NCBI GenBank assembly: GCA_001772005.1
Contig: MERI01000226.1
Span: 1 to 58,913, forward strand
DNA length: 58,913 nt
From: Betaproteobacteria bacterium RIFCSPLOWO2_12_FULL_62_58
Lineage (GTDB): Bacteria; Pseudomonadota; Gammaproteobacteria; Burkholderiales; SG8-41
Direction: 5' to 3'
Shown here: positions 25,296 to 35,034 of the stretch, one piece after another
How the letters are laid out: every line of letters starts with the position of its first letter
Numbering within the stretch: position 1 is the first letter of the stretch
Notes under the pieces: model-generated
The model's database searches: none
Told to the model about the DNA's origin: nothing
The model's input: only the letters and a program-made list of their open reading frames with translations
Translations under genes and position numbers: made by a program

Positions 25296-27937
25296 ATGAT
25301 AACTGAATGGAAGCGCTGGATTTGTCTCGCATGGCTGCTGCTAATTCCCTTGTCCGGGAATGCGGCCACGCCGGGGGTGGCGGCGGGATCAAGCCATACC
25401 ATTGCCCTAAAGAACAATGGCACGCTGGTTGCGGTGGGGGATGATTCCTATGGCCAATTAGGCTTGGGGCGCCTCACGCAATCCAGCACGCCGCTACAGG
25501 TGTTCGGACTCGGCCAGGTTCGTGCTCTTGCGGCGGGAGGTTCCCACACCGTTGCCCTGAAACAGGACGGCACCGTCTGGGCGTGGGGAGAGAACGAGTC
25601 CGGCCAGCTTGGCGATGGCACCAGAACTTCTCGGAGCACCCCCGCGCCCGTGCCGGGATTGACCGGGGTTGCTGCCATTGCAGCGGGGGGATCCGGATTC
25701 CACACTCTTGCCCTGAAACAGGATGGTACCGTCTGGGCGTGGGGGTCGAACTTTTTTGGCCAACTCGGCGATGGCACCACCACCAATCGCAGCACACCCG
25801 TGCAGGTGCCGGGTTTGACCGGGGTCGCTGCGATTGCAGCGGGCGGCGCGTACACCCTTGCCCTGAAACAGGACGGCACCGTCTGGGCATGGGGATCAAA
25901 CTCTGAGGGGCAACTTGGCGACGGCACAACCATCAACCGCAGCACGCCCGCGCCGGTGCCGGGATTGACCGGAGTCACCGCCATCGCGGCGGGGGGGGAT
26001 TACAGCCTTGCCCTGAAACAGGACGGCACCGTCTGGGCGTGGGGATACAACCGTTACGGTCAGCTTGGCGACGGGACGACTACCGATCGCGGCACGCCAG
26101 CGCCAGTTCCGGGACTGACCGGCGTTGCCGCCATCGCAGCGGGGTTATGGCACACCGTCGCGCTGAAACGGGACAGCAGCGTCTGGGCGTGGGGGGCGAA
26201 CTATTCCGGCGAACTTGGCGATGGCACCACCACCGATCGCAGCACGCCCGTGCCGGTGCCGGGATTGACCGGCGTCGCTGCCATCGCAGCGGGGTACGTC
26301 CACACCCTTGCCCTGAAACTGGACGGTACCGTCTGGGCGTGGGGCTCGAACTTCTGGGGAGAACTCGGAGACGACACCGGAACCGATCGCAGCACACCCG
26401 CGCAAGTAATAGGATTAACCGGCGTCGTCGCCATCGCCGCGGGGGTGTTTTACACTGTCGCGCTGAAAGAAGACGGGACCGTGTGGGCGTGGGGAGTTAA
26501 TTTTTCCGGTCAACTTGGCGATGGCACCACCACCAATCGCAGCACGCCCGCGCTGGTGGCGGGATTGACTGGCGTTTCAGCAATCGCAGCCAGTACCTCC
26601 ACCGTTGCCCTGAAGGAGGACGGCACCGTCTGGGCGTGGGGATGGAACCGTTACGGTCAGCTTGGCGACGGGACGACTACCGATCGCGGCACGCCAGCGC
26701 CAGTTCCGGGACTGACCGGAGTCGTTGCCATCGCAGCGGGGGGCGACCACACCGTTGCCCTGAAACAGGATGGCACCGTTTGGGCATGGGGAGATAATGC
26801 CTTCGGCGCACTGGGCGACGGCACCACTACCAATCGCAGCACGCCTGCGCCGGTACAGAGACTGACCGGGGTCGCCGCGGTCGCGGCGGGCTACCTCTAC
26901 AGCGTTGCCCTGAAACAGGACGGCACCGTCTGGGCGTGGGGATTCACGGGTCCGCTTGGAGATGACGTTGCACCTTGGCGGTACGCACCCGCCCAGGTTC
27001 CAGGGCTAAGCGGGGTCGCCGCCATCGCGGCGGGACCGAATCACGTAGTCGCGCTCAAACAGGACGGCACCCTCTGGGCGTGGGGAGGCAACAGCGTGGG
27101 CCAGCTTGGCGACGGCACCACTACCAATCGCAGCACGCCCGTGCCAGTGGGATTGACCGGCGTTATCGCTATCGCGGCCTCGGCAGCGGGAGGCTACCGC
27201 AGCCATACCGTCGCGCTAAGGCAGGACGGAAGCGTCTGGGCCTGGGGAGACAACACCTATGGTCAGCTTGGGACCACTTCCAGCAGCACATGCAGTGTGT
27301 CCAACATTTCTGCAGCCTGCTCTGCGACCCCGATTCAGGTCTCTGGGATTTCAGGCGTTACCGCGATTTCAGCGGGCGGCTGGCACAGTCTTGCCCTGAA
27401 ACAGGATGGCACCGTCTGGGCGTGGGGAGGAAGTGATTTTGGCCAGCTTGGCGACGGCACCTACGAGCAGCGCCTTGAGCCCGTCCTGGTGGTGAATGAA
27501 GCCATAAACGGCCCGCTCGACCTCGTTCCGGAAGTTCCCAACAATGTTCCACTCGACAAAGTTCCACCGTTCTTCCTCGCGACCTACAAGTCAGGTAGCC
27601 TGACCACGACATCGCTCTCCGCGGACATCAGGGGGATCACGCCGATCGGAACTACAACGTCTATGTTGCTGCTGCTGTTCCGTACAACAATTTGTTTTAC
27701 TACTTCCAGCTTGAGTCCAACAACGTGTGGAATGTGTTCACCTGGCCGATGGCGGATTTTATCCGTGGCGTCGCGCTGGGCAGCCAGGACGCCTTGGTGA
27801 GGGTGAGCATCCTTCAGAACGCCGATTTGTCGCCGTTAATCGGCACAGTATTTGTTGTGGGCTACGGCACCGATCCAGACGAGATGGCGAGCAATGCGCG
27901 CTATCGCATCATATATACCGTTACGCCACCACAATAG
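25296..27937 (+). pseudogene. secreted RCC1-repeat protein, paralog 1, frameshifted near the 3' end
   Basis: ATG 25296 (GGAG upstream) gives a signal peptide ([17 protein letters not shown]) and 14 RCC1 repeats ([37 protein letters not shown]), enough for two seven-bladed propellers. A C-terminal domain starts DLVPEVPNN. Compared with paralog 2, 43 nt are missing at about 27649-27654, shifting the frame; the original frame then ends at 27800 in nonsense residues. The true C-terminus (FYYFQLESNNVWNVFTWPMA to IIYTVTPPQ) continues in the next frame to 27937. The repeats themselves are intact, so a shortened product could still be made. Confidence 0.85.
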
Positions 27938-27968
27938 CCGGTCGAAAGTGATTGACTGAGGATACAAG

Positions 27969-28120
27969 GTGTGAAGAGGTGATGGGTGACGGGTGATGGA
28001 AAGGGGTGATGAAAAGAGGTGATGAAAAAGAGGTGACGAAGAACCCGTCACTTTCTCTCATCACTTTTTTTCCATCACTCCTTCCCATCACCCTCTTTTA
28101 CCACTTCTTCACATCACTTT
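27969..28120. repeat. period-13 GTGATGAAAAGAG hairpin array D
   Basis: Left arm: GTGATGGAAAGGG, GTGATGAAAAGAG, GTGATGAAAAAGAG and neighbours. Right arm: ATCACTTTTTTTCC, ATCACTCCTTCCC, ATCACCCTCTTTT, ACCACTTCTTCAC, ATCACTTT. The turn holds GACGAAGAACCCGTCAC. Same unit class as array C 15 kb away. It fills the 248-nt gap between the two RCC1 genes. Confidence 0.85.
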
Positions 28121-28185
28121 CAAAAATGACGCGAAAACCGGTTCATGGCAGGATGGAACACCGATTCCGCAGTGGGAGTGGCGTG

Positions 28186-30870
28186 ATGACAACTGAATGG
28201 AAGCGCTGGATTTGTCTCGCATGGCTGCTGCTCGTTCCATTGCACGGGAACGCGGCAACGCCGAGCGTGGCGGCGGGCGGCAGTCACACCGTCGCGCTCA
28301 AGAACGATGGCACCCTGGTGGCGGTGGGGGGTGACTTCGGCGGCCAGTTGGGGCTGGGGCGCCTGTTGCAGTCCAGCACGCCGGCGCAGGCATCAGGCGT
28401 CGGTCAGATTCAGGCGATTGCCTCGGGCCTCGCGCACACGGCCGCGCTCAAGCAGGACGGCACGGTTTGGACTTGGGGCGACAATAGCTTTGGGCAGTTG
28501 GGCGACGTCGGCTTCACCACGCGCAGCATACCCGCGCCGGTGCCGGGTTTGACCGGGGTGATCGCGATCGCGGCGGGGGAATTTCACACGCTCGCACTGA
28601 AACAGGACGGCACGGTTTGGAGCTGGGGTCTGAACGGGTACGGCCAGCTTGGCGACGGCACGAACGTCGTGCGCCGCGCGCCCGTGGCGGTAGCGGGACT
28701 GAGTGGCGTGACCTCGATCGCGGGGGGAGAGCATCATTCGCTCGCGCTCAAGCAGGATGGCACGGTGTGGGCGTGGGGACTGAACAACAACGGCCACCTC
28801 GGCGACGGCACCACCATCAATCGCAGCACGCCTGTGCCGGTTTCAGGTTTGACCGGAATCGTCGCCATCGCGGCGGGAGACTTGCACACGCTGGCTCTCA
28901 AACAGGACGGCACGGTCCGGGCGTGGGGCGACAATCGTGATGGCCAGCTTGGCGACGGCACCTCCACCGATCGCAGCGTGCCTGTTCCTGTTACGGGACT
29001 GAGCGGCGTCGTCGCCATCGCGGGCGGCGATTCTTTTACGCTTGCCGTGAAACAGGACGGCACCGTGTGGGGTTGGGGCAGCAATGTTTTCGGCCAACTG
29101 GGCGACGGCACCACCACTTCTCGCGGTGTGCCCGCACCGGCGACGGCCTTGTCCGGGATCGTCGCGATCGCGGCGGGAGAATTTCACGCGCTTGCGGTGA
29201 GGCAGGACGGCACCGCGTGGGCGTGGGGAAACAACTTTTACGGCCAGCTCGGCGACGGCACCGTGTCCGACTTCTTCAGCGGTCGCAGCACGCCCGCGGC
29301 GGTGCCGGGATTGACCGGGGTTGCCACCGTCGCGGCGGGGGCCGCGCACAGCGTCGCCGCGAAGCAGGATGGCGCAGTCTGGGCGTGGGGCGCGAACAAC
29401 TCCGGGGAACTGGGCGACGGCGGCTTGCCTGCGCGCACCACGCCCGCGGCGCTGCCGGGATTGGCCGGGGTGGTTGCGATCGGGGCGGGAGTAGCTCATA
29501 CCCTCGCATTGAAACAAGACGGTACCGTCTGGGCGTGGGGCAACAATTTTGACGGGCAGCTTGGCGACGGTACCACGACGAGCCGCAGCGCGCCCGTGCA
29601 GGTGACGGCACTGACCGGGGTCGCATCGATCGCCGGAGGAGAGTCTCACACCGTCGCGCTGAAGCAGGACGGCACCGTGTGGGCGTGGGGCAGCAATATT
29701 GACGGCCAGCTTGGTACCACGTCCAGTGACACATGCACTTTTCTTGCATGTTCAAAAGTTCCCATCCAGGTTTCTGCGATGGCGGCGGCGGTCGCTGTCG
29801 CGGCGGGGTACGATCACACGCTTGCCCTCAAACAGGACGGCACCGTGTGGGCGTGGGGAAACAATTCTTACGGCCAGGTGGGCGACGGCACCACTGTCGA
29901 TCGCACCACGCCCGTGCAGGTGCCGGGTCTGTCAGGAGTCGTCGCCCTTGCAGCGGGATATCGCCACAGCCTTGCCCGGAGACAGGATGGCACGGTCTGG
30001 GCGTGGGGAGGGAATTTTTCGGGACAACTCGGCGACGGAACGACCACTGATCGCGGCACACCCGCGTCGGTGCCGGGTCTGACCGGACTCGTTGCCGTTG
30101 TTGCCGGGGCGCGCCATTCCCTCGCGCTGAAGCAGGACGGCACCATCTGGGCTTGGGGACGGAACCACCTCGGGCAGCTTGGCGACGGCACAAGCACCAA
30201 TCGCAGCACGCCGGTGCAGGTGGCAGGACTGACTGGAGTCGCGTCGATTGCGGCGGGGGAATTGCACACCGTCGTGCTGAAACCGGACGGCACGGTCTGG
30301 GCGTGGGGCGGCAATGTCTCCGGCCAACTGGGCGATGGCACGGCCGCCCACCAGTTCACGCCGGTTCTGGTCGTGAACGAAAACGTGAACGGCTTGCTCG
30401 ACCTCGTTCCCGAGGTTCCCAATGTCATTCCACCCGACAAAGTTCCACCGTTCTTCCTCGCGACCTACAAGTCAGGTAGCCTGACCACGACATCGCTCTC
30501 CGCGGACATCAGGGGGATCACGCCGATCGGAACTCTGGCCTCTGCGGCGGGGATCGGTCCGCTCGCTGCGGGAAACTACAACGTCTATGTCGCAGCGGCT
30601 GTCCCGTACGACAATACGCTTTATTACTTCCAGCTCGATTCGAGCAACGTGTGGAGTGTTCTAACGTGGCCGATGGCCGATTTCATCCGGGGGGTTGAGC
30701 TGGGCAGTCAGGACGCCCTGATCAGGGTGAACATCCTTCAGAACGCCGATTTGTCGGCGTTAATCGGCACGATATTTGTTGTGGGCTACGGTACCGATCC
30801 AGACGAGATGGCGAGCAATGCGCGCTATCGCATCATATACACCGTCACCGAGCCGGTCAGCCAACCATAG
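28186..30870 (+). CDS. secreted RCC1-repeat protein, paralog 2
   Basis: 894 aa from ATG 28186. Signal peptide nearly identical to paralog 1 ([21 protein letters not shown]), 14 RCC1 repeats and an intact C-terminal domain ([77 protein letters not shown]). RCC1 propellers mediate protein or ligand binding; in secreted bacterial proteins their partners are mostly unknown. N- and C-terminal DNA is close to paralog 1 while the repeat DNA has diverged, indicating tandem duplication followed by repeat reshuffling. Position next to a FecR-TPR-barrel gene could mean a shared surface-export function, but that is inference. Confidence 0.88.
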   Translation: MTTEWKRWICLAWLLLVPLHGNAATPSVAAGGSHTVALKNDGTLVAVGGDFGGQLGLGRLLQSSTPAQASGVGQIQAIASGLAHTAALKQDGTVWTWGDNSFGQLGDVGFTTRSIPAPVPGLTGVIAIAAGEFHTLALKQDGTVWSWGLNGYGQLGDGTNVVRRAPVAVAGLSGVTSIAGGEHHSLALKQDGTVWAWGLNNNGHLGDGTTINRSTPVPVSGLTGIVAIAAGDLHTLALKQDGTVRAWGDNRDGQLGDGTSTDRSVPVPVTGLSGVVAIAGGDSFTLAVKQDGTVWGWGSNVFGQLGDGTTTSRGVPAPATALSGIVAIAAGEFHALAVRQDGTAWAWGNNFYGQLGDGTVSDFFSGRSTPAAVPGLTGVATVAAGAAHSVAAKQDGAVWAWGANNSGELGDGGLPARTTPAALPGLAGVVAIGAGVAHTLALKQDGTVWAWGNNFDGQLGDGTTTSRSAPVQVTALTGVASIAGGESHTVALKQDGTVWAWGSNIDGQLGTTSSDTCTFLACSKVPIQVSAMAAAVAVAAGYDHTLALKQDGTVWAWGNNSYGQVGDGTTVDRTTPVQVPGLSGVVALAAGYRHSLARRQDGTVWAWGGNFSGQLGDGTTTDRGTPASVPGLTGLVAVVAGARHSLALKQDGTIWAWGRNHLGQLGDGTSTNRSTPVQVAGLTGVASIAAGELHTVVLKPDGTVWAWGGNVSGQLGDGTAAHQFTPVLVVNENVNGLLDLVPEVPNVIPPDKVPPFFLATYKSGSLTTTSLSADIRGITPIGTLASAAGIGPLAAGNYNVYVAAAVPYDNTLYYFQLDSSNVWSVLTWPMADFIRGVELGSQDALIRVNILQNADLSALIGTIFVVGYGTDPDEMASNARYRIIYTVTEPVSQP

Positions 30871-30911
30871 CCGTTCGAGAAAAAATCGGACGGAGCGGGA
30901 GTGCCGGAGAA

Positions 30912-31167
30912 CGTCAGGGCGTCAGAGCGTGAGAGCGTGAGAGCGTGAGGGCGTGAGAGCGACAAATTCCGTGAGGGCGTGAGAGCGTGAGGGCGTGAGA
31001 GCGACAAATTCCGTGAGGGCGTGAGGGCGTGAGGGCGAGAGAGCGTGAGGGCGAAGTCGGACCCTCTCACGATCTCCCGATTTCCCGATCTCCCGGCTTT
31101 TCGACCTCCCGACCTCCCGACCTCCCGACCTCCCGACCTCCCGACCTCCCGATTTCACGGCTCACGC
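30912..31167. repeat. compound period-8 hairpin array E
   Basis: Left arm 30912-31054 of GTGAGAGC/GTGAGGGC units, including a higher-order duplication: GACAAATTCC occurs at 30961 and 31003, exactly 42 nt apart, with units between. The turn is GAAGTCGGACCC. Right arm 31064-31167 includes six consecutive CGACCTCC units and TCACGATC-type units at both ends. The remaining 190 nt to the flavoprotein gene hold a short period-7 array at 31328-31356. Confidence 0.85.
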
Positions 31168-31327
31168 TTACTCACAAGACACCGGACGCCAGTCACGAAT
31201 TACGCCTCATGCCGCACGAGCAAGGCGCGCGTTTCACATGCTGAACAGAGTTCTATTGCGCATTACATATCCGCGTGACACTCATCCACACCACCCCGCC
31301 TCCTGTGGAGGCACCCCTCCTCATCAC

Positions 31328-31356
31328 TTGAACCTCGAACCTTGAACTTTGAGCGT
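31328..31356. repeat. short period-7 TTGAACC array
   Basis: Four 7-nt units (TTGAACC, TCGAACC, TTGAACT, TTGAGCG) just beyond the stop codon of the TcuA-like gene. One arm only. Confidence 0.5.
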
Positions 31357-31360
31357 TAAA

Positions 31361-32866
31361 CTACTTCCGCTTGACGTAGGCGGCGGCGCCGGTGCCGGCG
31401 ATCTTGCCGAACACCGCGCCCGAAGTAAGTCCGGTGCCGCCCGGATAATTGTGGTAGAAGATGCCGCCCACCAGTTCGCCGGCGGCGAACAGGCCGGGGA
31501 TCGGTTTGCCGGCCGTGTCCTCGACCGCGCCGTCGTTGGTGATCTTCACGCCGCCGAAGCTGAAGGTGACGCCGCAGGTCACCGCATAGGCTTCAAACGG
31601 GGGTTGATCGAGGGTGTTCGCCCAGTTGCTCTTGTTGACCCTGAGCCCCACGGTGCAGCGCCCGTCCTTGACCGCCATGTTGAAGGGGATGTCGGTGCGC
31701 ACCGCCTTGTTGTACTCCTTGAGCTCGCGCAGACAGGCTTCGGCATCGACGCCGTCGAGCTTTTTCACCAGTTCCTCCAGCGTGTCTGCACGCACCTTGG
31801 TCACGCGCTTGATGCGGTACTCATCGCGCAGCACGGGAATGATCTTGGCGTCGAAGATCTGCCAAGCGAACATGCTCGGCTGCTCCAGAATCACCCTGCC
31901 GTATTTCGCATACGTGTAGTTGCGGAAATCCGCGCCCTCGTCGACGAAGCGCTCGCCGCGGGCATTTACCATGATGCCCCACGGATAGCTGTGTTTCTGG
32001 AAGCTGTCACCGACCGTGAGGTCGCCGAACGGCGGCGCGTTCAAGTCCCAGCCGACGGCATGGCAGCCCGACCAATGGCCGTAGGAGAGCGCCCCGGCCT
32101 CGAGCGCCATCTTGATTCCCAGCCCGGTGTTGAAACGCGTGCCGCGCACTTTGGCGAGGTCCCAGCCGGGGCCGAGGTAACGCGTGCGCATCTCGGCATT
32201 GGATTCGAATCCTCCGCAGGCCAGCACCACCGCCCTGGCGCGGATGTCGACGTTCGTGCCTTGGTGCTTCGCGCGCACGCCGACGACACGGCCATCGTCA
32301 TCGGTGAGCAGCGCGACCGCGGGCGTCTCGTAGAAAATCTTGATGCCTGCGCGCGCGCACGCCTTGTGCTCGTTGTCCACGAGGCCGGGGCCGCCGCCCC
32401 AGGTTTCCGCCGCGAGCCCGCCCCAGAACTTGAAGCGGTTGCCGTCGACCTTGTACGACTGGCGTCCGTAGCTCGCCTGGAACTTGACACCCTTCTTGCG
32501 CAGCCACACCAGCGTCTCGAAGCTGCGCGAGATCAGGGTCTCGCACAGATCGGGATCGGTGCGGTACTGGGTGATGCGTCCCATGTCGTCGAAGTAATTC
32601 TCCGAGGTATAGCTGCCGTAGTCGTGGGTCTTCTTCTCCTCGTCGGTAAGATCGGGAATGAGCTGCGCCAGATCGTCGACGCCGTTGTATACCACGCGCA
32701 TCAGGCCCGCGGTGTAACGGCTGTTGCCGCCGCAGTCTTCGATCGGGGCGGCTTCCAGCATGATCGCCGAAGCGCCGTTTTCCCGCGCGGCGAGCGCGGC
32801 GCAGGCGGCGGCGTTGCCGGCGCCGACCACGATGACATCCGGGTTGCCAAATTCACTGATGCTCAT
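31361..32866 (-). CDS. tcuA: FAD-dependent tricarballylate dehydrogenase-like flavoprotein
   Basis: 501 aa from ATG 32866. Rossmann FAD motif at the N-terminus (DVIVVGAGNAAACAALAARE), substrate-domain signatures of the fumarate reductase/succinate dehydrogenase superfamily (GGLAAETWGGGPGLVDNEHK, VLACGGFESNAEMRTRYLGP) and the C-terminal GLFAAGELVGGIFYHNYPGG. Closest known type is TcuA, which oxidises tricarballylate to cis-aconitate; related KstD-like enzymes act on other substrates, so the substrate is inferred. The frame extends 115 codons upstream only as read-through of the neighbouring gene's complementary strand. Confidence 0.88.
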   Translation of the reverse strand: MSISEFGNPDVIVVGAGNAAACAALAARENGASAIMLEAAPIEDCGGNSRYTAGLMRVVYNGVDDLAQLIPDLTDEEKKTHDYGSYTSENYFDDMGRITQYRTDPDLCETLISRSFETLVWLRKKGVKFQASYGRQSYKVDGNRFKFWGGLAAETWGGGPGLVDNEHKACARAGIKIFYETPAVALLTDDDGRVVGVRAKHQGTNVDIRARAVVLACGGFESNAEMRTRYLGPGWDLAKVRGTRFNTGLGIKMALEAGALSYGHWSGCHAVGWDLNAPPFGDLTVGDSFQKHSYPWGIMVNARGERFVDEGADFRNYTYAKYGRVILEQPSMFAWQIFDAKIIPVLRDEYRIKRVTKVRADTLEELVKKLDGVDAEACLRELKEYNKAVRTDIPFNMAVKDGRCTVGLRVNKSNWANTLDQPPFEAYAVTCGVTFSFGGVKITNDGAVEDTAGKPIPGLFAAGELVGGIFYHNYPGGTGLTSGAVFGKIAGTGAAAYVKRK

Positions 32867-32895
32867 TGGGTGCCTCTCTTGTGTTGTGTGAAATG

Positions 32896-33327
32896 TCAGT
32901 GCAGCGTCTTTGTCACCCGCCGCGGTTCCTCGGAAACCGCCACGGGGGCGGGCGAAGCGTGGTGGGCGACCATGCGCCAGCCGCGTTCGGTCCTGAGGTA
33001 GATGTTGGTCGCGATCACCGGATTGCGGGTGCGCGTCTCTCCGGCAACGGAGATGTGTTCGTAGATGCTGTGTGCCGACAGCATCATGCTGTGCAAGTAC
33101 TGCTGTCCGCGCAGCTGGAAGCGCAGGGTCTGACCGCCGCCAAGGATCCGCCGCCACGACTCGCGCACCTGCGCCACACCGCTTATACGCGGGCCCCCCG
33201 GATGCACGCAATAGATATCGTCATCGTCGGCCCATACCGCCATCATCGCGTCGAGATCGCCCTTGGTGAGCGCGTCATAAAATGCCGCCTCGGCGTCCTG
33301 GGGGGTGGGAAACAGCGCTTGCTTCAT
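32896..33327 (-). CDS. SnoaL-like/NTF2-fold protein
   Basis: 143 aa from ATG 33327, preceded by GGAGG. Features of the DUF4440/SnoaL group: AFYDALTKGDLDAMMAVWAD, DDDIYCVHPGGPRISG, RESWRRIL and the end strand RTERGWRMVAHHAS. These cone-shaped folds include isomerases, dehydratases and orphan binders. It is 29 nt upstream of the flavoprotein gene on the same strand, so the pair probably forms one transcript. Confidence 0.85.
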   Translation of the reverse strand: MKQALFPTPQDAEAAFYDALTKGDLDAMMAVWADDDDIYCVHPGGPRISGVAQVRESWRRILGGGQTLRFQLRGQQYLHSMMLSAHSIYEHISVAGETRTRNPVIATNIYLRTERGWRMVAHHASPAPVAVSEEPRRVTKTLH

Positions 33328-33375
33328 TTTCGTGGCCTCCACGCGGCGTCTGCGAAGCAGGTTGCGACGTTCACA

Positions 33376-34392
33376 TCACGCGGGGATTTTATCAAACTCG
33401 ATCGCGGCGAATACCCGTTCCGGCGTGAGCTGCGTCATGCAGTTGAAATGTCCGAGCGGACACTCGCGCTGGAAGCAGGGGCTGCACGGCAGGTCGAGCT
33501 TGAGTATGCGCGCATGGTCCGATAGCGGCGGCGTAAAGGCCGGGCTGCTCGAACCGTAGAGCGCGATCAGCGGCTTGCCGAGGGCGGCGGCAACATGCAT
33601 GAGTCCCGAGTCGTTGCTGACCACCAGTTGGGCGGAAGCGAGCAGGTCGATCGCCTCGGCGAGCGTGGTTCTGCCGCACAGGTTGAGGCAGGCGCCACCG
33701 CTCAGGGCGGCGATTTCCGCGCCGAGCGCGGCCTCTCTTGCCGAGCCGGCGAGCCACACAGCCAGGTCGCGGTTGGCAAGTTGCCGCCCGAGTGCGGCGA
33801 AATGGCGCGCCGGCCAGCGTTTCGCCGGCCCGTATTCGGCGCCCGGGCACAAGGCAGCGGCCGGCTGCTTCGAATCCAGCCCCAGTTTGCGCAGGGTCGC
33901 GGCACGGGCATTCTCGTCGACATCCAGGTGCAGGCCGGGCAGCGCGCGCGCGGGCGGTTCGCCGGCCGCACCCGCCAATGCGGCATAGCGGTGCGCCATC
34001 AGCGGCAGCGCCTGTTCGTCGAGGCTGCGCACGTCGTTGAGCAGCCCCCAGCGCATTTCGCCGCGGAAACCGGTGCGCAGAGGGATAGCGGCGAAGAACG
34101 GCGCCAGCGCGGACTTGAGCGTGTTGGGCAGCACGATCGCCTGGTGGTAGCCCTCAGCGCGCAGCTCGCGTCCGAGCCGACGGCGCGCGCCGAGTTTCAG
34201 CTCGCCGTGGCCGAACGGGCTGAGAATCACGCGCCGCACCTCCGGCATGCGCTTGAGCAGCGGTAGCGTCCATTCCGGCGCCAGCACGTCCAGCGCGAAA
34301 TCACGATGCCGCGCGTGCAGCAGCTTGAACAGCGGCTGCGCGAGGATGGTGTCGCCGAGCCAGGAGGGAGCGACGACGAGAATCTTAAACAC
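33376..34392 (-). CDS. waaF: lipopolysaccharide heptosyltransferase II
   Basis: 338 aa GT9 glycosyltransferase adding the second heptose to the LPS inner core from ADP-heptose. Signatures: KILVVAPSWLGDTILAQPLF, CPGAEYGPAKRWPARHFAAL, VSNDSGLMHVAAALGKPLIA and ALYGSSSPAFTPP, with CSPCFQRECPLGHFNCM near the end. GTG 34392 is the start; the longer frame would run through a 7-nt repeat array (34393-34422) whose units would encode HHSSFII. The following zinc-finger and ilvE genes are on the same strand, upstream. Confidence 0.95.
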   Translation of the reverse strand: MFKILVVAPSWLGDTILAQPLFKLLHARHRDFALDVLAPEWTLPLLKRMPEVRRVILSPFGHGELKLGARRRLGRELRAEGYHQAIVLPNTLKSALAPFFAAIPLRTGFRGEMRWGLLNDVRSLDEQALPLMAHRYAALAGAAGEPPARALPGLHLDVDENARAATLRKLGLDSKQPAAALCPGAEYGPAKRWPARHFAALGRQLANRDLAVWLAGSAREAALGAEIAALSGGACLNLCGRTTLAEAIDLLASAQLVVSNDSGLMHVAAALGKPLIALYGSSSPAFTPPLSDHARILKLDLPCSPCFQRECPLGHFNCMTQLTPERVFAAIEFDKIPA

Positions 34393-34499
34393 AATGATGA
34401 ATGATGAATGATGAACGATGAAGCCACCAGCACGCTCGACGCGCCCTGACACTACTTCCGCCTTCCGCCTTCCGCGTTCATCGTTCCGCGTTCATCGTT
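34393..34499. repeat. period-7 ATGATGA/TTCATCG hairpin array F
   Basis: Left arm 34393-34422: ATGATGA repeated and ACGATGA, 7-nt period, adjoining the waaF start codon. Right arm 34456-34499: TTCCGCC, TTCCGCC, TTCCGCG, TTCATCG, TTCCGCG, TTCATCG, also 7-nt period and complementary in part. About 33 nt lie between arms. Confidence 0.8.
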
Positions 34500-34536
34500 T
34501 GTCTCGGCTACGTCGCGGCGGAGATTGGTTCCCAGA

Positions 34537-34743
34537 TCAATGGCCCGCTTTAACCGGACCCCCTTTCAAGGTGTACTTGGTGCCGCAATACGGGCACAGC
34601 GCCTCACCGGTTTGTTCGATCGGCAGAAACACGCGCGGGTGAGCATTCCACAACATCATGGACGGCGTTGGGCAATGCAGCGGCAGGTCGGCGGACGTGA
34701 TCTCGATTAGCCGTTGCCGGTTCTCGGTTTGCTGATTCGACAT
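34537..34743 (-). CDS. small zinc-finger-domain protein
   Basis: 68 aa from ATG 34743. One likely zinc site: LHCP, H59-like region NAHPRVFLPIE, and CPYCGTKYTLKGG (C-x2-C). This resembles the short zinc-finger family related to the mitochondrial NDUFS6 subunit, often beside ilvE and waaF in betaproteobacteria. It lies between those two genes here on the same strand. Function is unknown. Confidence 0.85.
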   Translation of the reverse strand: MSNQQTENRQRLIEITSADLPLHCPTPSMMLWNAHPRVFLPIEQTGEALCPYCGTKYTLKGGPVKAGH

Positions 34744-34821
34744 GAGCCTATTGAGCTTCGTGCAAATGGGTGGCAAACCATGCGCACCACAAATCTCCCC
34801 TCGCCGTTCCCTCATCCCTGA

Positions 34822-34885
34822 CCCTTCTCCCAGAAAAGGGAGAAGGGGAACTCGAGCCTCCCCTCTCCCGTCCCCGGGAGAGGGG
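34822..34885. repeat. CCCTTCTCCC and CCCCTCTCCC hairpins
   Basis: Two perfect 10-bp stems: 34822-34831/34838-34847 (same arms as at 2602-2624) and 34860-34869/34876-34885. They occupy the 291-nt ilvE to zinc-finger gap, where nothing else can be supported. Confidence 0.65.
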
Positions 34886-35034
34886 TCGGGGGTGAGGGCT
34901 GGAGGGGCGGGGGGTGAGCCGGGAATTCTCGGAGGCGCCTGCGCGCGTCCGTGCCGGCGAACGCCCGGAGCGTCTCGCTTCGGGCCGGAACGGGCTGAGC
35001 GGAGTCATGGATTTTCACGACGTTCAGTACCCGA

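Noticed and set aside
32867..33211. 115-codon N-terminal extension of the TcuA-like gene
   Set aside because: It overlaps the SnoaL-like gene on the same strand in another frame and lacks family similarity.
34393..34452. N-terminal extension of waaF
   Set aside because: It would be encoded by the 7-nt repeat array (HHSSFII residues); homologues start at KILVVAPSWLGD.
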